From [Phialemoniopsis] sp. UDSM-2020 (Eukaryota > Ascomycota > Sordariomycetes > Thyridiales > Thyridiaceae), in assembly GCA_018873225.1 (NCBI GenBank), contig JAEILZ010000007.1:496001-560000 (forward strand): a DNA stretch of 64,000 nucleotides. The letters run 5' to 3'. The notes beneath the pieces were generated by a model that saw only the letters and a list, made by a program, of their open reading frames with translations, was not told where the DNA came from and did no database searches. Below, in pieces: positions 11,605 through 23,990 of this stretch (position 1 is the stretch's first letter; each line of letters starts with the position of its first letter). A program made the translations under genes and the position numbers.

Positions 11605-13194
11605 TCAGTGCCGGAACTTACTCCGCCCGTCGCCGACGAGCGCCTCGTACCCGCGCTGCATGGCCTTGAGGTGGCTCCAGTCGTGCCCGTCCTCGCCGAG
11701 GCTCCACGCCATGAACCCGCCGACGCCGTGGCACTTGAGCTTGGCGATCTTCCTGGCGATCAGCTCGGGCGTGTCCCAGGACCAGAACAGGCTCGTCTCG
11801 GCGTCCCAGTACCACTGCGCGCCGGCCTGGCTGTCCGTCTGACCCTCGGCCATGGCCTTCTTGAACGAGGCCTTGACGTCGGCGCCGTCGCACTCGCCGT
11901 ACTCGGACTGGCAGCCCGTGCCGCAGTGGGCGGTGGTGTTGCCGCTGTTTGTTGCATCGGGTTAGCATCATCGACCGATGATCATGAGCACATGAGAGGT
12001 GAGAACTCACCAGTATCCGTACTGGCTGCAGCACTGGCTCGGCGCGTCGCACTTGAAGAAGGTGCCCACGCCGCACGACAGGTCCGGCGAGACGGTCAGG
12101 TTGCTCGGGGCCGGAGCAAAGTTGCCCTGCTCGAACGTCATGGCGCCCGACTTGCCCGTGTCCTGGCCCTCGGCGTCCTCGAGCAGCTCGGTCGGGCAGC
12201 CTACACCCTTGGCGGAGCAATCGACGCCCTCCTTGGTGGCGAAGAACTTGGCGTAAAAGGGGATGCCGATGTTGAGCTTGCCCGCGTCGAGGCCGCGCTC
12301 GATGTACGTCTCGATGGTGTCAAAGGTGGCGTTGACCGAGACGTGGTGCGCCGTGACGTTGTCGCGGCGGCTCATCATGTCATAGGTCATGACCTGACAG
12401 AATAGATAAGTATTCATAGGCTTGAATCCGATGGCAAAAGAGCACTCACATTGACAAAGTCGACAACCTCGTTGATCATGGCGCAGTGCTCCGCGTCAAA
12501 CGCCATCATATCGCGCTTGTGGCCGGGCACGGCGATGGACAGCTCCTTGTCGCCGATGGCGGCCTTGATCTCGGCCAGCACCTGCGGGAACTGGTCGATC
12601 TCGTCGACCTTTTCCGAGTTGGGGATCTGGATGTAGTCGGCGCCGTTACCGCCGGGGTACTCCCAGTCCACGTCTTTCACGTCGCAACGCGCATTGGTCA
12701 GCTTAGACTTCAGACCAGGGTGGGTTGATGTCTATCCCGAGACTGCCGAAATTACTCACCGACGCAGTCATACCCGAGGCGATCGACCGTGTCGGCAATG
12801 TTCTTGGCGAACAGTTTGCGCGACTCGGGGGTCTTTGCGCCCTCGGCGAAGCCCGCGTTGTCGCCCCAGCCGCCGATGGCCATGCAGACCTTGGTGCCGT
12901 TGTCGAAGAGCGGGCGGATGTCGGTGAGGTTCTTGAAGGGCTGGTAGACGCCGGCGGGCTCGGAGGCGAAGAGCGACGAGTTGGCAAAGGCCGTGATCAC
13001 GTAGTTGACGCCCGCGGTCAGGCTCTTGTCCGGGAGGTCGGCGGTGTGGTACCTGTACTAAGGGGTCAGACCTAGAGTTCGAGGACGTTCCTTTGGCGGG
13101 GAAGAAGTCTTTACTGGTCATAGTAGATGATGTATCTCGGTACAGCCATGGCCGTGGCCGCCATGGCCGTCAGCCCGAATAATGACGAGCGCAT
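11605..13194 (-). CDS. Secreted GH18 chitinase with internal CBM18 module
   Basis: Five exons: 13194..13115, 13052..12760, 12673..12450, 12393..12011, 11944..11605; 439 aa. Signal peptide MRSSLFGLTAMAATAMA. The exon 2-3 join recreates the catalytic DCVDVDWE (residues 122-129, acid Glu129), and the GH18 strand motif appears as MAIGGWGD. Strand motifs MTYDMM and IGIPFYAKFF follow, then an eight-Cys hevein-type chitin-binding domain (CBM18, about residues 306-345; core CCSQYGYCG spans the last intron), then the last barrel strand GGFMAWSLGEDG. The binding module is therefore inserted inside the barrel-forming sequence rather than attached at an end. Expected role: extracellular or cell-wall chitin hydrolysis. 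A GTAAGT just before the stop leaves a small chance of a different C-terminus. Confidence 0.93.
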
Positions 13195-14012
13195 AATGAA
13201 TATCGAGTTCAAAGGAGTGACTTGAGTGAGTGTTATTGGTAGGGAACGACTGTGCGCGCGACGGCGATAAAGAACGAGACACTAGACACTGGCGCCCCGA
13301 GAGTCCAAATATCTCTCCAGAAACTTGAAGTGGTGAGAAGTCGGGAAAACTCCGCGATTTGGGGGGCTTTTCAATTGACATTTGATGCAGATCCTCCTCG
13401 CGATGGACAGGGGCATGGTGTCGATTATTGCCGCTTCAGGTTAACCACAGGGCGACGAGCCGGTGTACAGCCCTACGGAGTGCGTAAGAACTCAAATGCC
13501 TCCAACAGGCTTCCGTAAAGTGATTCTTCCGAGACCTCCGACGCAAGCCCTCGCTACGTGGCTTCCGAATGTCTCAACGGACAGTTCATGAATGGTATCT
13601 TGCTTGCTTCTTGTGGTGTCACAAGCTGTTGCAGTCCCGGGTAAGCCGTCGACACGGCGGCATCCGAGCCCTTGTGGTCCTTTTGCCGTGATCCACTCTG
13701 CCTCGAAACGGCGCTTACTTCCCCCTGAATCTGTCTGTCAAAAAGTGGAAAACACAAGTACAACAGGGCGGAGAGCGAGGGTCCCAGAGCCTGTCACTTC
13801 GTACAATTGACCATTACGATTAATCTTAAAAAAAAAGACTAAATCAGCCCTGTCCATTATCGCTACGAGAGAAACCTAGCCATGGCCTCGTCACTGACTT
13901 TCAGTGACAGCATTACCCATATAAAGATGCCTAGGATAACCATCCTGCAAACAAAACCAGCCCCATCTAAACGGGCTGGTGAACGAGTCCTTCTCCGGCT
14001 GATCACCGCCCC
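13195..14012. other. Intergenic, upstream region of the chitinase gene
   Basis: About 820 bp between the chitinase start and the GH76 stop. It holds the chitinase promoter and the GH76 3' flank. No coding sequence, RNA gene or repeat was recognised. Confidence 0.5.
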
Positions 14013-15534
14013 CTAAATCTTCCCTTCATACATCCCCGTCACCATCCACGTAAACGTCGCGATCCCACTCAACAGCACAAACGCAGTCAGGATCCCGGCG
14101 CCCGCCTTGTCCCCGACAGTAATAGGCCTGTGATTCGGCATCCAATCCGGCTCCCCGCCGGCGTTCGGATCACCAATACTCGACCCGCCGCTCTTTTCCG
14201 TCACAGGCGGCCCGCCCGCGCCGTCGACCGCCAACAAACTCAGCAGCGCGCCCAGGACGTTCATCTCCTGGCCCGCACCGTTGCTGCCGTCGTAGCTGCC
14301 CTGCACCCAGCGGAACCCGCAGACGCGCCCTTCGCACTGCGCGAGCGCGGCGCGCGCCGAGCTGCGCAGGACGCCGGCGATGCGGTCGTGCGCAAAGGGC
14401 GCGAGCTGCGCCGTGACGCTGAGCCAGCGGTGCACGTAGCCCTTGAAGCTCAGCATGTCGGTCGTGCAGGTGATGCGCTCCTCGGACTCGCAAGAGACCT
14501 CCTTGGCGACGCCCGAGGGGAAGAAGACCTTGATCATGTTGGTCAGGAGGCCGTCGACGCGGGTGCGCCAGACTGTGTCGCCGTTGGTCTATTTTGGGAG
14601 ATGCGGTTAGTGACTTGTGTGAATCTGCATAGGGGGTTTGCTCGTGACTTACCCAGTTGTACATGAATGCAGAGCCCTGCAGAAAGATGGCCACATTGTA
14701 CGAGAACTGCGCTCGGTTGATGTCCGTGCAGTTGTGCCCCGTGTGTCCGCCATCGTAAATGTTATACTCGGCATCGATCAATCCAACGCCCTCCATCCAG
14801 TCCCACGTCTTGGTCACCCAGTCGGCATACGTGCTGTTGTCCGTGTACCGCGCCAGCCGGGCCGCCAGATTAAAAAAGCACCCGTTGGCGATCGAGTTCT
14901 TGTAGTCGTACCCGTTGTTGGCGAGGGGGATCTGCCAGCGCATGCCGCCGCCGCACTCGTCGTCGTGGCGACCGGGCGCCGCCTGTGTGTTGAAGACGGC
15001 CTGCGCGAGGGCCAGCCACTGCGGCGCGTCCTCGGGCGGGTTGGGGAAGTTGTTCTCGGCGGCGAGCATGGCCGACATGCCCCAGAAGGCTTGGTCGTCG
15101 TTGCCTAGGGACGCGGACCAGTTCATGGGCATGTAGCTGTTCTGCGGCGGGCCCGTCTGGAAGAGCATGGCGTCCTGGACGACCGAGTTGTAGGTCGCGT
15201 CGCCCGTGTAGTGGTAGTAGTCCATCATGGTGCCCCAGAGCGCGCCGCCCTGCCACCAGTAGTAGGGTCCCTGCGGCGGAGGGCCGGGCAGGATGCCGGG
15301 GATCTGGCCTGACTGGTTGCCCTTGTAGTAGGTCATGACATCGTGGGCTTTGAGCCGCGCTGCTTGTTTGATGGCGTCTGCGATCGATCATTTGTCAGTA
15401 CGTCCGTGATACAAATATTGCATCCAATCGCGGAGGAGGCATCCTTATCAGTACGTACCATCAGAAGTTAAGTCAACATCCATTGCGGCGTGCGCACCCC
15501 ATACCCACAACAAAATGCTGAGTCTCCCTTTCAT
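14013..15534 (-). CDS. GH76 alpha-1,6-mannanase, Dfg5/Dcw1 type
   Basis: Three exons, 15534..15459, 15377..14653 and 14588..14013 (introns 81 and 64 bp), give 458 aa, normal for the family. The N-terminus has a short hydrophobic signal (LSILLWVWGAHA), then the family start MDVDLTSDDAIKQAA. The catalytic Asp pair is intact in LGNDDQAFWGMS (Asp119-Asp120). A hydrophobic stretch near the C-terminus (ILTAFVLLSGIATFTWMV), after a Gly/Ser/Asn-rich segment, fits a GPI-anchor signal, as in Dfg5 and Dcw1. Family knowledge: these enzymes act on the GPI-glycan mannose core and help transfer GPI proteins to the cell wall. It follows the chitinase on the same strand, so the two make a cell-wall pair. Confidence 0.93.
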
Positions 15535-16930
15535 CGTGATAATCGTGCAGTGCTTGCCTTTCTTAGGCCGTGTGAGAGTGAGCGCAAATGCCGCTTGCTA
15601 ATCGGTGCAATTGTGATGATTAGTGTTGATATTTTAACGAGCGAATTTGAGCAGTTTCATGAATGCTGAGGTTGGAGGTCTGACATCGCAGAATTGGGTA
15701 TCTTCAACGGCTAGATGATTGAGACACGAGAATTGTGATGATAAAGGAGGGTAAGCCCGTTTCTGGTCGGAGGACGCGGTATGATTTGACCAGCAATCGG
15801 ACGATGCTGGCCCGACATTCACATCACCACAGGTCGTGAACCGCGTAGTACTTGTCGACGCAGATGGCCGCGCTGGTGACGGGGAAAACGAGTGAATGGT
15901 GAAGAAAAGAAAGAAGGAGAAGACGGCCGGCAGTCACACATCCAGCAGAAGGAAAAAAGAAGCGATCATTGTTCCTGTGCCATGTGTGACCAGAAAACAA
16001 GCCACGCGGGAGCGCGCACGAGGTTGCGCCCTGATAAGAGGAGTGCAATCTATCCAAACGTGCAGGATATTGATAGGTTATCTCGCGCAAAACTTGGCTG
16101 CAGTGCTGCCGGATGTGATATCATTGCTCTGCCGGATGCATAAACGTGCCGGCTCAATTGGGCAGCTCTTTAATATGTGTCCGACCCTGGTCTTTTAGCC
16201 GGACAATCTATTACAGGTCTCCTCTCCCGTCTCCCGCGTGCGACGCCCCTGCATATAGACAACGCCTTGTTTTTTTTTTTCCTCTAGAAGAGGCCCGACA
16301 TGTTGGGGATTTAGAGGTCTGACGGGTGTGTTCGACAATCCGTTTGCATGCATCGAGGCTCTGCTCACCGGGCCGAGGGACGAATGCTGGCAAGTCTCCT
16401 TACTCTCGAAAGGTGCAGCAATCATGCCCATTGTTTTTGCTGCATTGAAGATGACCTTTCGGATATAAACACCGTAGAGCACACAGACCCATTACGTGAG
16501 AATCGCGTGCAATGACGAACACGACCCCGAATCAATGCGCATCGGATGGCCGAGCTGGCCGCCCTCATCCCGGCTAGGCTAGGCCCGTCCGGCACTGGCC
16601 CGCCGATATCGTTCAATCGCCATCCACCAAAATCAAATACCTCGCGTGCTGGACTACTCTTTCAGCGTTCAGAGTGTGGGGGTCGGCGGTGAAGGGTGCG
16701 CCGTCGTTGGATCATCTCAGTTTTAGTGCCATGCTAGCCAGCCAAGATCGCCGCCGATATCTGCGGGTTATGCCCGAAGCAGGATCTCCGAGTCACACAT
16801 CGCAGTTTTTGCGTTGTTGCACTTTGATTCTTGCACTTTCCCACCTGCCATGATAGATCAACAAAGCCATTGTCAGCAGTGAGTTGCAGCAGACCTAGGC
16901 CGACCACCTCAACCTTCTTCCTTTACAACC
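15535..16930. other. Intergenic, 1.4 kb between divergent genes
   Basis: This is the shared upstream region of the GH76 gene (-) and the MFS gene (+). It contains a T-run at 16270-16280. The short ORFs have no motif and overlap on both strands. I see no gene in it. Confidence 0.5.
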
Positions 16931-18406
16931 ATGTCGGCCGTCATCCGCTACCTCTACCACGAGTCGGGCCTCTCGGCCGTCGCCGCCGCCGGCCCGGACG
17001 CCTGGCTCATCATCTTCTCCCGCACGGCCCGCATGTTCGCCTACGGCGCCTCGGCCCTCGTCCTGGCCTTACTGCTCGCCGCGCTCGCCGTCCCGGAGCC
17101 CCGCATCGGCCTCTTCATGACCCTGACGCTCTTCGGCGACGTCGTGCTCTCGCTCGCGACCACGCTCGTCGCCGACCGCGGGCTCGGCCGGCGCAAGACC
17201 CTCGTCGGCGGGTCTGTCTTGATGGTCTGCTCGGGAGCCGTGTTCGCCCTGTGCGACAACTACTGGGCGCTGCTCGTCGCTGCCATCGTGGGCATCGTGT
17301 CGGCCACGGGCGGAGACGTCGGGCCCTTTCGCGCCGTGGAGGAGTCGACGCTGTCTGGGCTGGCGGGGCCCGAGGGCAGGGCGGACGTGCTGGTGTGGTA
17401 CGTTACGATGTCTGGGCTGGGCTCGGCGGCGGGAACTGCTGCTTGTGGGCAGTTTGTTGAGTGGCTCAGGCAGAAAGACGGATGGGAGCTGGTGGATGCG
17501 TATCACGCTTGCTTTTGGGTGTATGTCATGATGGGCGCTATCAGCGGCATGTGCACCTTGATGTTGTCGAACAAGTGCGAGCTGAGCGGAGAGCAAGCGC
17601 TTAAGCAGGAGGCGATCACTGATGATAATGTCGATGAGGAGGCCGGAGAAGGTTTCCTGGAAGGCAACCAGACCGGACAGAGCAGTCAGCGTCCCGCAGG
17701 CAAGGATAAGAAGGGCTGGCTAGCCCAGATATCACGCGAGACACGATCCGTCATGTACGCCCTGTGGTTTCTCCTCATGGTCGACTCGCTCGCCGACGGC
17801 ATGACGAGCATGGCCCTCACGACATACTACATCGAGCTCAAGTTCCACCCGACCAAGTCGCTCCTCGGAGGCGTCTTGTCCGCAGCCTACTTTATCGCCT
17901 CGTGCTCCACCATCTTCGCCGGCCCGCTGTCTCGGCGCATAGGCCTCGTGAGCACCATGGTGTTCACACACATCCCGTCATCGGCCGCCGTCCTGCTGTT
18001 CCCGCTGCCTCAAGGGATCGCATTAACCTTTGCGCTGCTGCTCCTGAGGGTCGGCCTCAACAACATGGACCAGGCGCCCCGTACGGCTTTGATAGCTGCC
18101 GTGGTGCGGCCAGAGGAGCGCACCGCCGTTATGGGAATTACGAGCATGCTGCGTACGCTCGCATCGATGACGGGGCCGAGTATTACGGGCCTCCTGGCTG
18201 GCAACGACCAGTTCTGGATCGCCTTTGTGGTGGCCGGTGCACTCCGACTAGCTTATGACCTTGGCTTGTTTGTCATGTTTATCAACATCAAGCTGCACAA
18301 GCATGAGACACCGGCAACTGAGAGCGGCGGTGAGTATGCTCTGGTAGAGCAGCGGAGGCATTCTGAGAGCGACGACGAGAATGTGGAAGAGCGTGCTGAG
18401 CGATAG
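16931..18406 (+). CDS. MFS transporter, intronless
   Basis: A single open frame of 491 aa, starting MSAVIRYLYHES. Twelve-segment MFS layout: segment 1 MFAYGASALVLALLLAAL, a loop 2-3 motif VADRGLGRRKTL (the MFS A-motif variant DRxGRR), a six-segment N-half, a charged central loop (about residues 215-275, with KDKKGW before the second half), then the C-half. The second half has GLNNMDQAPRTALIAAVV, where RTALIAAV is a feature of a fungal MFS subfamily of unassigned substrate that I recall being related to multidrug-type carriers. The C-terminus is acidic and cytosolic (SESDDENVEER). GC-rich codon use matches its neighbours. Substrate unknown. Confidence 0.88.
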   Translation: MSAVIRYLYHESGLSAVAAAGPDAWLIIFSRTARMFAYGASALVLALLLAALAVPEPRIGLFMTLTLFGDVVLSLATTLVADRGLGRRKTLVGGSVLMVCSGAVFALCDNYWALLVAAIVGIVSATGGDVGPFRAVEESTLSGLAGPEGRADVLVWYVTMSGLGSAAGTAACGQFVEWLRQKDGWELVDAYHACFWVYVMMGAISGMCTLMLSNKCELSGEQALKQEAITDDNVDEEAGEGFLEGNQTGQSSQRPAGKDKKGWLAQISRETRSVMYALWFLLMVDSLADGMTSMALTTYYIELKFHPTKSLLGGVLSAAYFIASCSTIFAGPLSRRIGLVSTMVFTHIPSSAAVLLFPLPQGIALTFALLLLRVGLNNMDQAPRTALIAAVVRPEERTAVMGITSMLRTLASMTGPSITGLLAGNDQFWIAFVVAGALRLAYDLGLFVMFINIKLHKHETPATESGGEYALVEQRRHSESDDENVEERAER

Positions 18407-19987
18407 GCAGCGGCGTCACATCAAATGATAGAACACGACCCAAACCCTTATGATATTGTATGAGCATATGATCGAGTTAAGATGAAACAGTAGCCCAATT
18501 CTAGAGCAGTATTGGCAAATACTCGATAGAACATTCTGTGCACAAAGAATGACTGACCCATAGTATCTAACTTGACATTGCGACTCTAGTCAGTAGGAGC
18601 ACCCCAAGGGGAAGTGACAGTTTTGTCTGCTACCTCCTTTCAAAGCACCTTCATGTTGCTATATCGGAGCTCTTCCGTGGTCGATCTAACGAATCTTGAT
18701 CACGATATCATGCGACGGCAGAACCATGCGTTTTCAGGTAAGTAGCTAGGATGCCCAGGAGCTATGGCGTTTTTAGGGTACCCGTCTCGCGGTGCACCCC
18801 CGTTTCCGAGAGGTGGCGTTAGTGCAGCAAGATCTGGGCCGTATATGCAGAGCAAAGGTGCTGGCGGCTTTGTCGGCGTTCATACCCGTCAGGTCCTTCG
18901 GGCTGTTGCGGTACGAGTGCAACCCTGATGCAGGGACCAGAACGGGAGATAGTCCTCGTCAAGGACAAGCAAGGTCTTGGCCTGCAGTAGTCTCTCAATA
19001 AGCCAGGAACCAAACCCAGAACTAGGCAGGAGGATTTTGGATTACCCAGGATTACCTCATGGGTCAGCGGGCCAATGATGGCTGCCGACTTCGGCGTCGG
19101 GTCCTAGTCCGCATCATGAACAAGGGCTCACTTGTATACCCCAGTCAGCGCTGACCAAACGACGATTCTGCATGAGCCCTTCGTTTGACCGTCCGCAAGT
19201 CAATTGTTCACTTATCCTTTACATTCGAGCTTCAATTAGCGTCAAAACAATGCATCACTCTGTTCCTTTGGATCTCCTGGCTACTCCCGCGCGATGTCTT
19301 AGACATCCCGTTCCACCCCCCCGGCCTTTTTGTGAAAATAGCTCATCTAGCTTGTCTCGAAGAATCTGATGATCATGCCAGCTTCGCTAGGGCTTCTGGG
19401 AACCCGTTGCCAAGACCGTGGCGGCCACGTTGATGGGTCCCTGGCCGATGCGGTCATTGGGTCGAAGCAATGCAACAGTGGGCTGCGATGGAGAAAAGGT
19501 TTAATTGCATCCTCGCCAATCCGATAGTCTTTTGTGCTAGTATCAAAAGGGGACGCTGGTGCCGCAGGCAAGAGGCACTGCTGGACGCTATGTCTCCTGT
19601 CATCCCCATCGATCGTGTAGATTATCTTATCAGATCCATCTAATCTGATCAAGATGGCGTGAAGTGTCGCCAAAAGACCCTAGTGAAGCTCCACTTCACA
19701 GCTCCAGGGTCCTGCGGCGCGGTAATCACGACAGACGCCCAGCACCGGAACGTGCGGCCAAGAAGTCCAGGCCAGTATGGAGAGAAGTACCTCGCAGCCG
19801 ATGACCGCCCGGAAGGTCCGATGATGCAGGCATCAGGCAGCTCAAAATACATCGCATGCAGCTGGCAGACCAGGATGCTACCTGGTTTATAAAAGGACAC
19901 CCATGCCCTTCGCAGCTCTGGTGAGCCTCTGGGAATGTTTCAGCTGCTCTATCCGCCCTGTCTCGGCCTCCACACAGCCTAGTCGTC
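18407..19987. other. Intergenic, 1.6 kb; promoter of the subtilase gene
   Basis: No gene is seen. A TATAAAA box at 19888-19894 lies 94-100 bp upstream of the subtilase ATG and is a good core-promoter candidate. The rest is of mixed composition with short overlapping ORFs only. A small ATTACCC(A)GGATTACC direct repeat is at about 19040-19055. Confidence 0.5.
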
Positions 19988-22900
19988 ATGAACATGATGA
20001 AGTCTCTTGTGCCCTTGGCGGCCGCTCTCTTGCTGCCCGCCGCAGTCATCGCCCAGACTACAGAGGCCGACATTGATGTTGCTTCAGCTCAGCCTTTCAC
20101 TCTTCCTGCTTCCAGGATTATTGTCAAGTTCTCTCAAGCTGGCTCGGCCAAGTTCAAGCGGGATGGCAGCGACGTAAGTCAACATCCCTCGAACTCCATG
20201 TCCTTACACGTCGAATTCTAACTTCCAATCATCAGCAATCCGGCTTCTACACCACCCTGAGCAACAATGGTCAGGAGGCAAAGCCAGGTCTGACTTTTGA
20301 CTCGGAAGTCTTCCACGGCGTCTCCTTCGACCTCAAGGACGCTCACAACCAGAGCATCGCCGAGATCGAGGCCCTCCCCGAGGTCGAAAAGGCCTGGATC
20401 GCGGACCTCTACTCGCTGCCCATCACCAGCGCCGCCGAGGTCCAGCCCGGCACCAACAGGTCCGCGTGGAGCACCCACACGGACACCGGCGTCGCGAAGA
20501 TGCAGCAGCAGGGCCACAAGGGCAAGGGCGTCGTGATCGCCTTTGTCGACTCGGGCATCGACTACACCCACCCGGCCCTCGGCGGCGGGTTCGGCCCGGG
20601 CTTCAAGGTCGAGGGCGGCTGGGATCTTGTCGGCGACGAGTATGACCCGTACAATGCGGACTCGATCAAGCCCGACTCTGACCCCATGGACTGCGTCGGC
20701 CACGGCACGCACGTCGCTGGTATCGCTGCTAGCCAGGATGAGTGGTTGCCCGGCGTCGCTCCCGAGGCAACGCTGCGCTCCTACAAGGTCTTTGGCTGTG
20801 GCGACGGCGTGACTGAGGATATTATCGTTGCTGGCTTCATTCGCGCTTACGAGGAGGGTGCCGACATCATCAGCGCCTCGCTGGGCTCTAACCAAGGATT
20901 CCCCGACACTGCGATGGCCCTGGTTGCTGCTTCTATCCAGGAGAAGGGCATCTTCGTCTCGATCGCGGCCGGAAACAGCGGTGAAATGGGTGAGTGCCAT
21001 GTTGCAGACAACTTTCAATGGTCGTCAACTGATATAGTCCAGGTCCCTTTTATACTAGCAGCGGTGGTAATGGTCGCGAGACCACCACCGTCGGTAGCGC
21101 ACAGGCCGTGGACTTTGTCGGCTACGTCGCCCAGGCTACCTCCAGCAGCGGAGAGACACGTGAGATTGTCAGTACAGTAACTTTGTTTCCCTCCAGACAA
21201 GATCACTAACAGATCTCTAGGCCTACATGCCCTCAGAGCTGAAGGAGTTCGCTCTCGACGGGACCATCCCGCCCTTCATTGCCTACGGCGACAAGATCTG
21301 GGACCACACTGCCTGTGACCTGGACGCCCCTAGCTCACCTAAAGGTTTCCTTTACATCATTCCGTGAGTGTCTTCAGATAATTTTACACTGCTCAATGAT
21401 AATGGCTAATGGGAGATGCCAGTCGCGGTACCTGTTACTCGACAGTACAGTCGAACTGGCTGCTCGGCAAGGCGTCCTGGGTCTTTTACATTCTGAACAG
21501 CACGGAGTGGGAGTACCCTGAGCGCTACGTGTACAATGACCAGGACCAGGCTGCTGGTGGTAAGTACAACGCGTAATATTCACCCTTCATTCCACGGGTT
21601 AGTCGCTTATTTGTTACAGAGGCTGTCATCCAGCCCGACGACGGCAAGTGGATCGTCGACCAGACGCTGGCCGGCCACAACGTCTCCGTCACCTTCACCC
21701 GCGACCATCACGCCGTTTCGCTACCCCGAAAGGGCTACGCCCGCGGCTTGCTTAATGAGTTCTCGTCTTGGGGCCCGACTCTGGACGGCCGCATGAAGCC
21801 CGAGATCTGCGCTCCCGGTGGAACTATTCTGTCAACCTACCCTGTCGCAGACGGCAGCTGGGCGGCTCTCAGCGGCACTAGCATGGCTACCCCGTTCATT
21901 GCTGGTGTTGCTGCTCAGTTCTTTGGCGCGTTTGGTGGACGTCAAAGTCTTGGCGTCGATGCTGGCAAGATCGCTCACGAGAGGATGATTGCCAGCGGTC
22001 GTGTTCTTTACCACAACGATGTCAGCGTCGACAGCTTTGCGTAAGTCTGGCTGCTCTACTCTCCTGGCTACAGTCTTTGCGATTTTTAGAAACAGTGAAA
22101 GCTAATTACATCCCCAGAAACGTCGGTCACCAAGGAGCAGGCATCGTCGATGCCGAAAAGGTCATCGCTTACAAGACATACGTCAGTCCGGCCAACATCA
22201 ACCTCAACGACACCGCTCACTACGTGGGAACGCACAGTGTCAAGATCACCAACAAGGGAGACAAAGCCGTGACCTACAAGCTGGCGCACGAGGCCGGGAC
22301 CACAGCCAACATCAAGGGTGCTGGCGATGCCTGGGTTTCCATCGAACCCCTTCTTTACACCGGCGAGGGCAACGTCGCCACCGTTTCTCTCTCCGCAACG
22401 GAGGTCCAAGTTGCTGCCGGCGCTACCGTCGACGTTGAGCTGACTTTCACGGAGCCCAGCGGCATCGACGCCAAGTACCTCCCCGTCTACGGCGGTCGCA
22501 TTGTATTTGCCGGTGACAACGGTGAGGTCGTCGCCGTCACGTATATGGGCATCAAGGGCAGCCTGTATGACTGCGACATCTGGGAAATGCACCGCGGCGT
22601 GCCTCTCATGTTCAGCGGCTACGGCGGCCTGATTGAGGCCGGCCAGAACTACACTTATACGAGCGAGGGTCCATTCCCCGCGCCGTACTTCAACCAGCTC
22701 TGGGCCACGCGGGAGATCAGCTTCGACTACGTGATGAGGGACTGGACGCCCAGCGACTGGGTCTACCCTCCTGTCCCCGGCAAGAACAGCTGGCTGGGAC
22801 ATCTTCGTCAGCAGCCCAACCCGCTCGATGACTCTGTCCTCAACTATCCGGTGAAGGACCTGCCTCGTAGAGGTGGCGCGTGGTACGCCACCTCGCAAAA

Positions 22901-23750
22901 CGTTCTTGCGAACGGCACCAGCATCCCCGATGGCGAGTACATGATCCTAGGCCGCGTCTTGCGCACCTACGGCGACCCGAACAACATCGAGGACTGGCAG
23001 TACAAGACGTCGGAGTGGTTCAGCATCACGCGCCAGAACGAGACCGAGCCTACCACGTCCATCGCCACGTCCACCACCACATCGGCAACCAGCACTTCGA
23101 CTATCCCCACCACTAGCGCCGTGCCTCCCCCCATCACCACCTGCAACCCAGAGAGCCGCCCCGTCACGCTCAAGGCGTACGTTGCCAATGGCACCGAGGC
23201 CCACGGCTTCTACATGTACTCAGACTTCCTGTCCGTCGACCTGGTCGGCACCAAGTCCCAGCTCGAGTACTGGTACTACGTCGACGGCAGCGCCCTGCAG
23301 GCCGGATTCAGCAGCCCCATCACCTTCGCCGCCGTACACACCAACGCCAACAGCCTGATTTACATGTACGCGTCCAGCAGGATCAGCGGCGCCTTCTCGC
23401 GCCTCGAGTGCACCGTCGCAGCAGAGGACGGCGTCGTGAGCTGCGTCTCGGGCGAGAAGAAGTACTTTTACCTCTGCGAGATGGGCGACGGTCTCATCCG
23501 CCACGGCACACAGGTTCTCGATGGATGCACGCCTATCACGATCAAGGCAGAGTTCCAGGACGCCGAGGTCTGCTCCGGCGGGGGCGGATCCAGCACGTCT
23601 GCTTCGTCGTCGAGCACGTCCAAGCCTGGGTGCGGCAGCCGGACTTCCACGGTTGCTACGCCCACGACCATGAGCACGGTTGTCTCACCGACACGCACGC
23701 CCTGCAAGAGGGCGAGCTCCGTACCGACGGTCATTGCTCCTCAGCTGTGA
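19988..23750 (+). CDS. Secreted subtilisin-like serine protease (S8), large
   Basis: Seven exons: 19988..20173, 20236..20989, 21043..21167, 21221..21363, 21423..21559, 21620..22040, 22118..23750; phases agree and give 1132 aa. Signal peptide MNMMKSLVPLAAALLLPAAVIA, then an I9-like propeptide. Catalytic triad: Asp167 in AFVDSGIDYTHP, His218 in CVGHGTHVAG, Ser536 in LSGTSMATPFIAG, with the oxyanion Asn in AAGNSG. A long insert between His and Ser is consistent with a PA-type domain, as in minor extracellular (Vpr-like) subtilases. After the catalytic part comes a beta-rich region (Fn3-like in this class), a Ser/Thr-rich linker (about TTSIATSTTTSATSTST), another roughly 150-residue module with paired Cys, and a second Ser/Thr tail. 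The donor of intron 3 (GTCAGT) is weak. Expected role: extracellular proteolysis. Confidence 0.93.
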
Positions 23751-23990
23751 TTGTCGTCATGAGGAGGCAAGCGTTCTGTTGTCAGGTGCAACGTTGATTG
23801 GTTATTAGACCATCTGTACGCAGCCTTGTCATCTGAAATGGCGCTTGAAGTGAGGAAACAAACATTCTGCTAGGAAACATTTCATGTCAAGGCCAATGGC
23901 ACGCGTAGGGGTCAGATCCAATGATATTAAAGTGTCTAATTCCACGAATAAATCACGCATACAGTATAGAAAGAGATAGGGCTAATTTAA
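23751..23990. other. Transition from GC-normal DNA to the AT-rich island
   Basis: The 3' flank of the subtilase gene. Composition is normal to about 23,930 and becomes almost pure A/T by about 24,010, so this edge is a gradient, unlike the abrupt right edge of the island. No gene. Confidence 0.5.

Noticed and set aside
11515..12405. Plus-strand ORF of 296 codons over the chitinase gene
   Set aside because: Antisense shadow of the chitinase gene; composition is Val/Leu/Arg/Gly-rich with no motif, while the minus strand has GH18 and CBM18 signatures.
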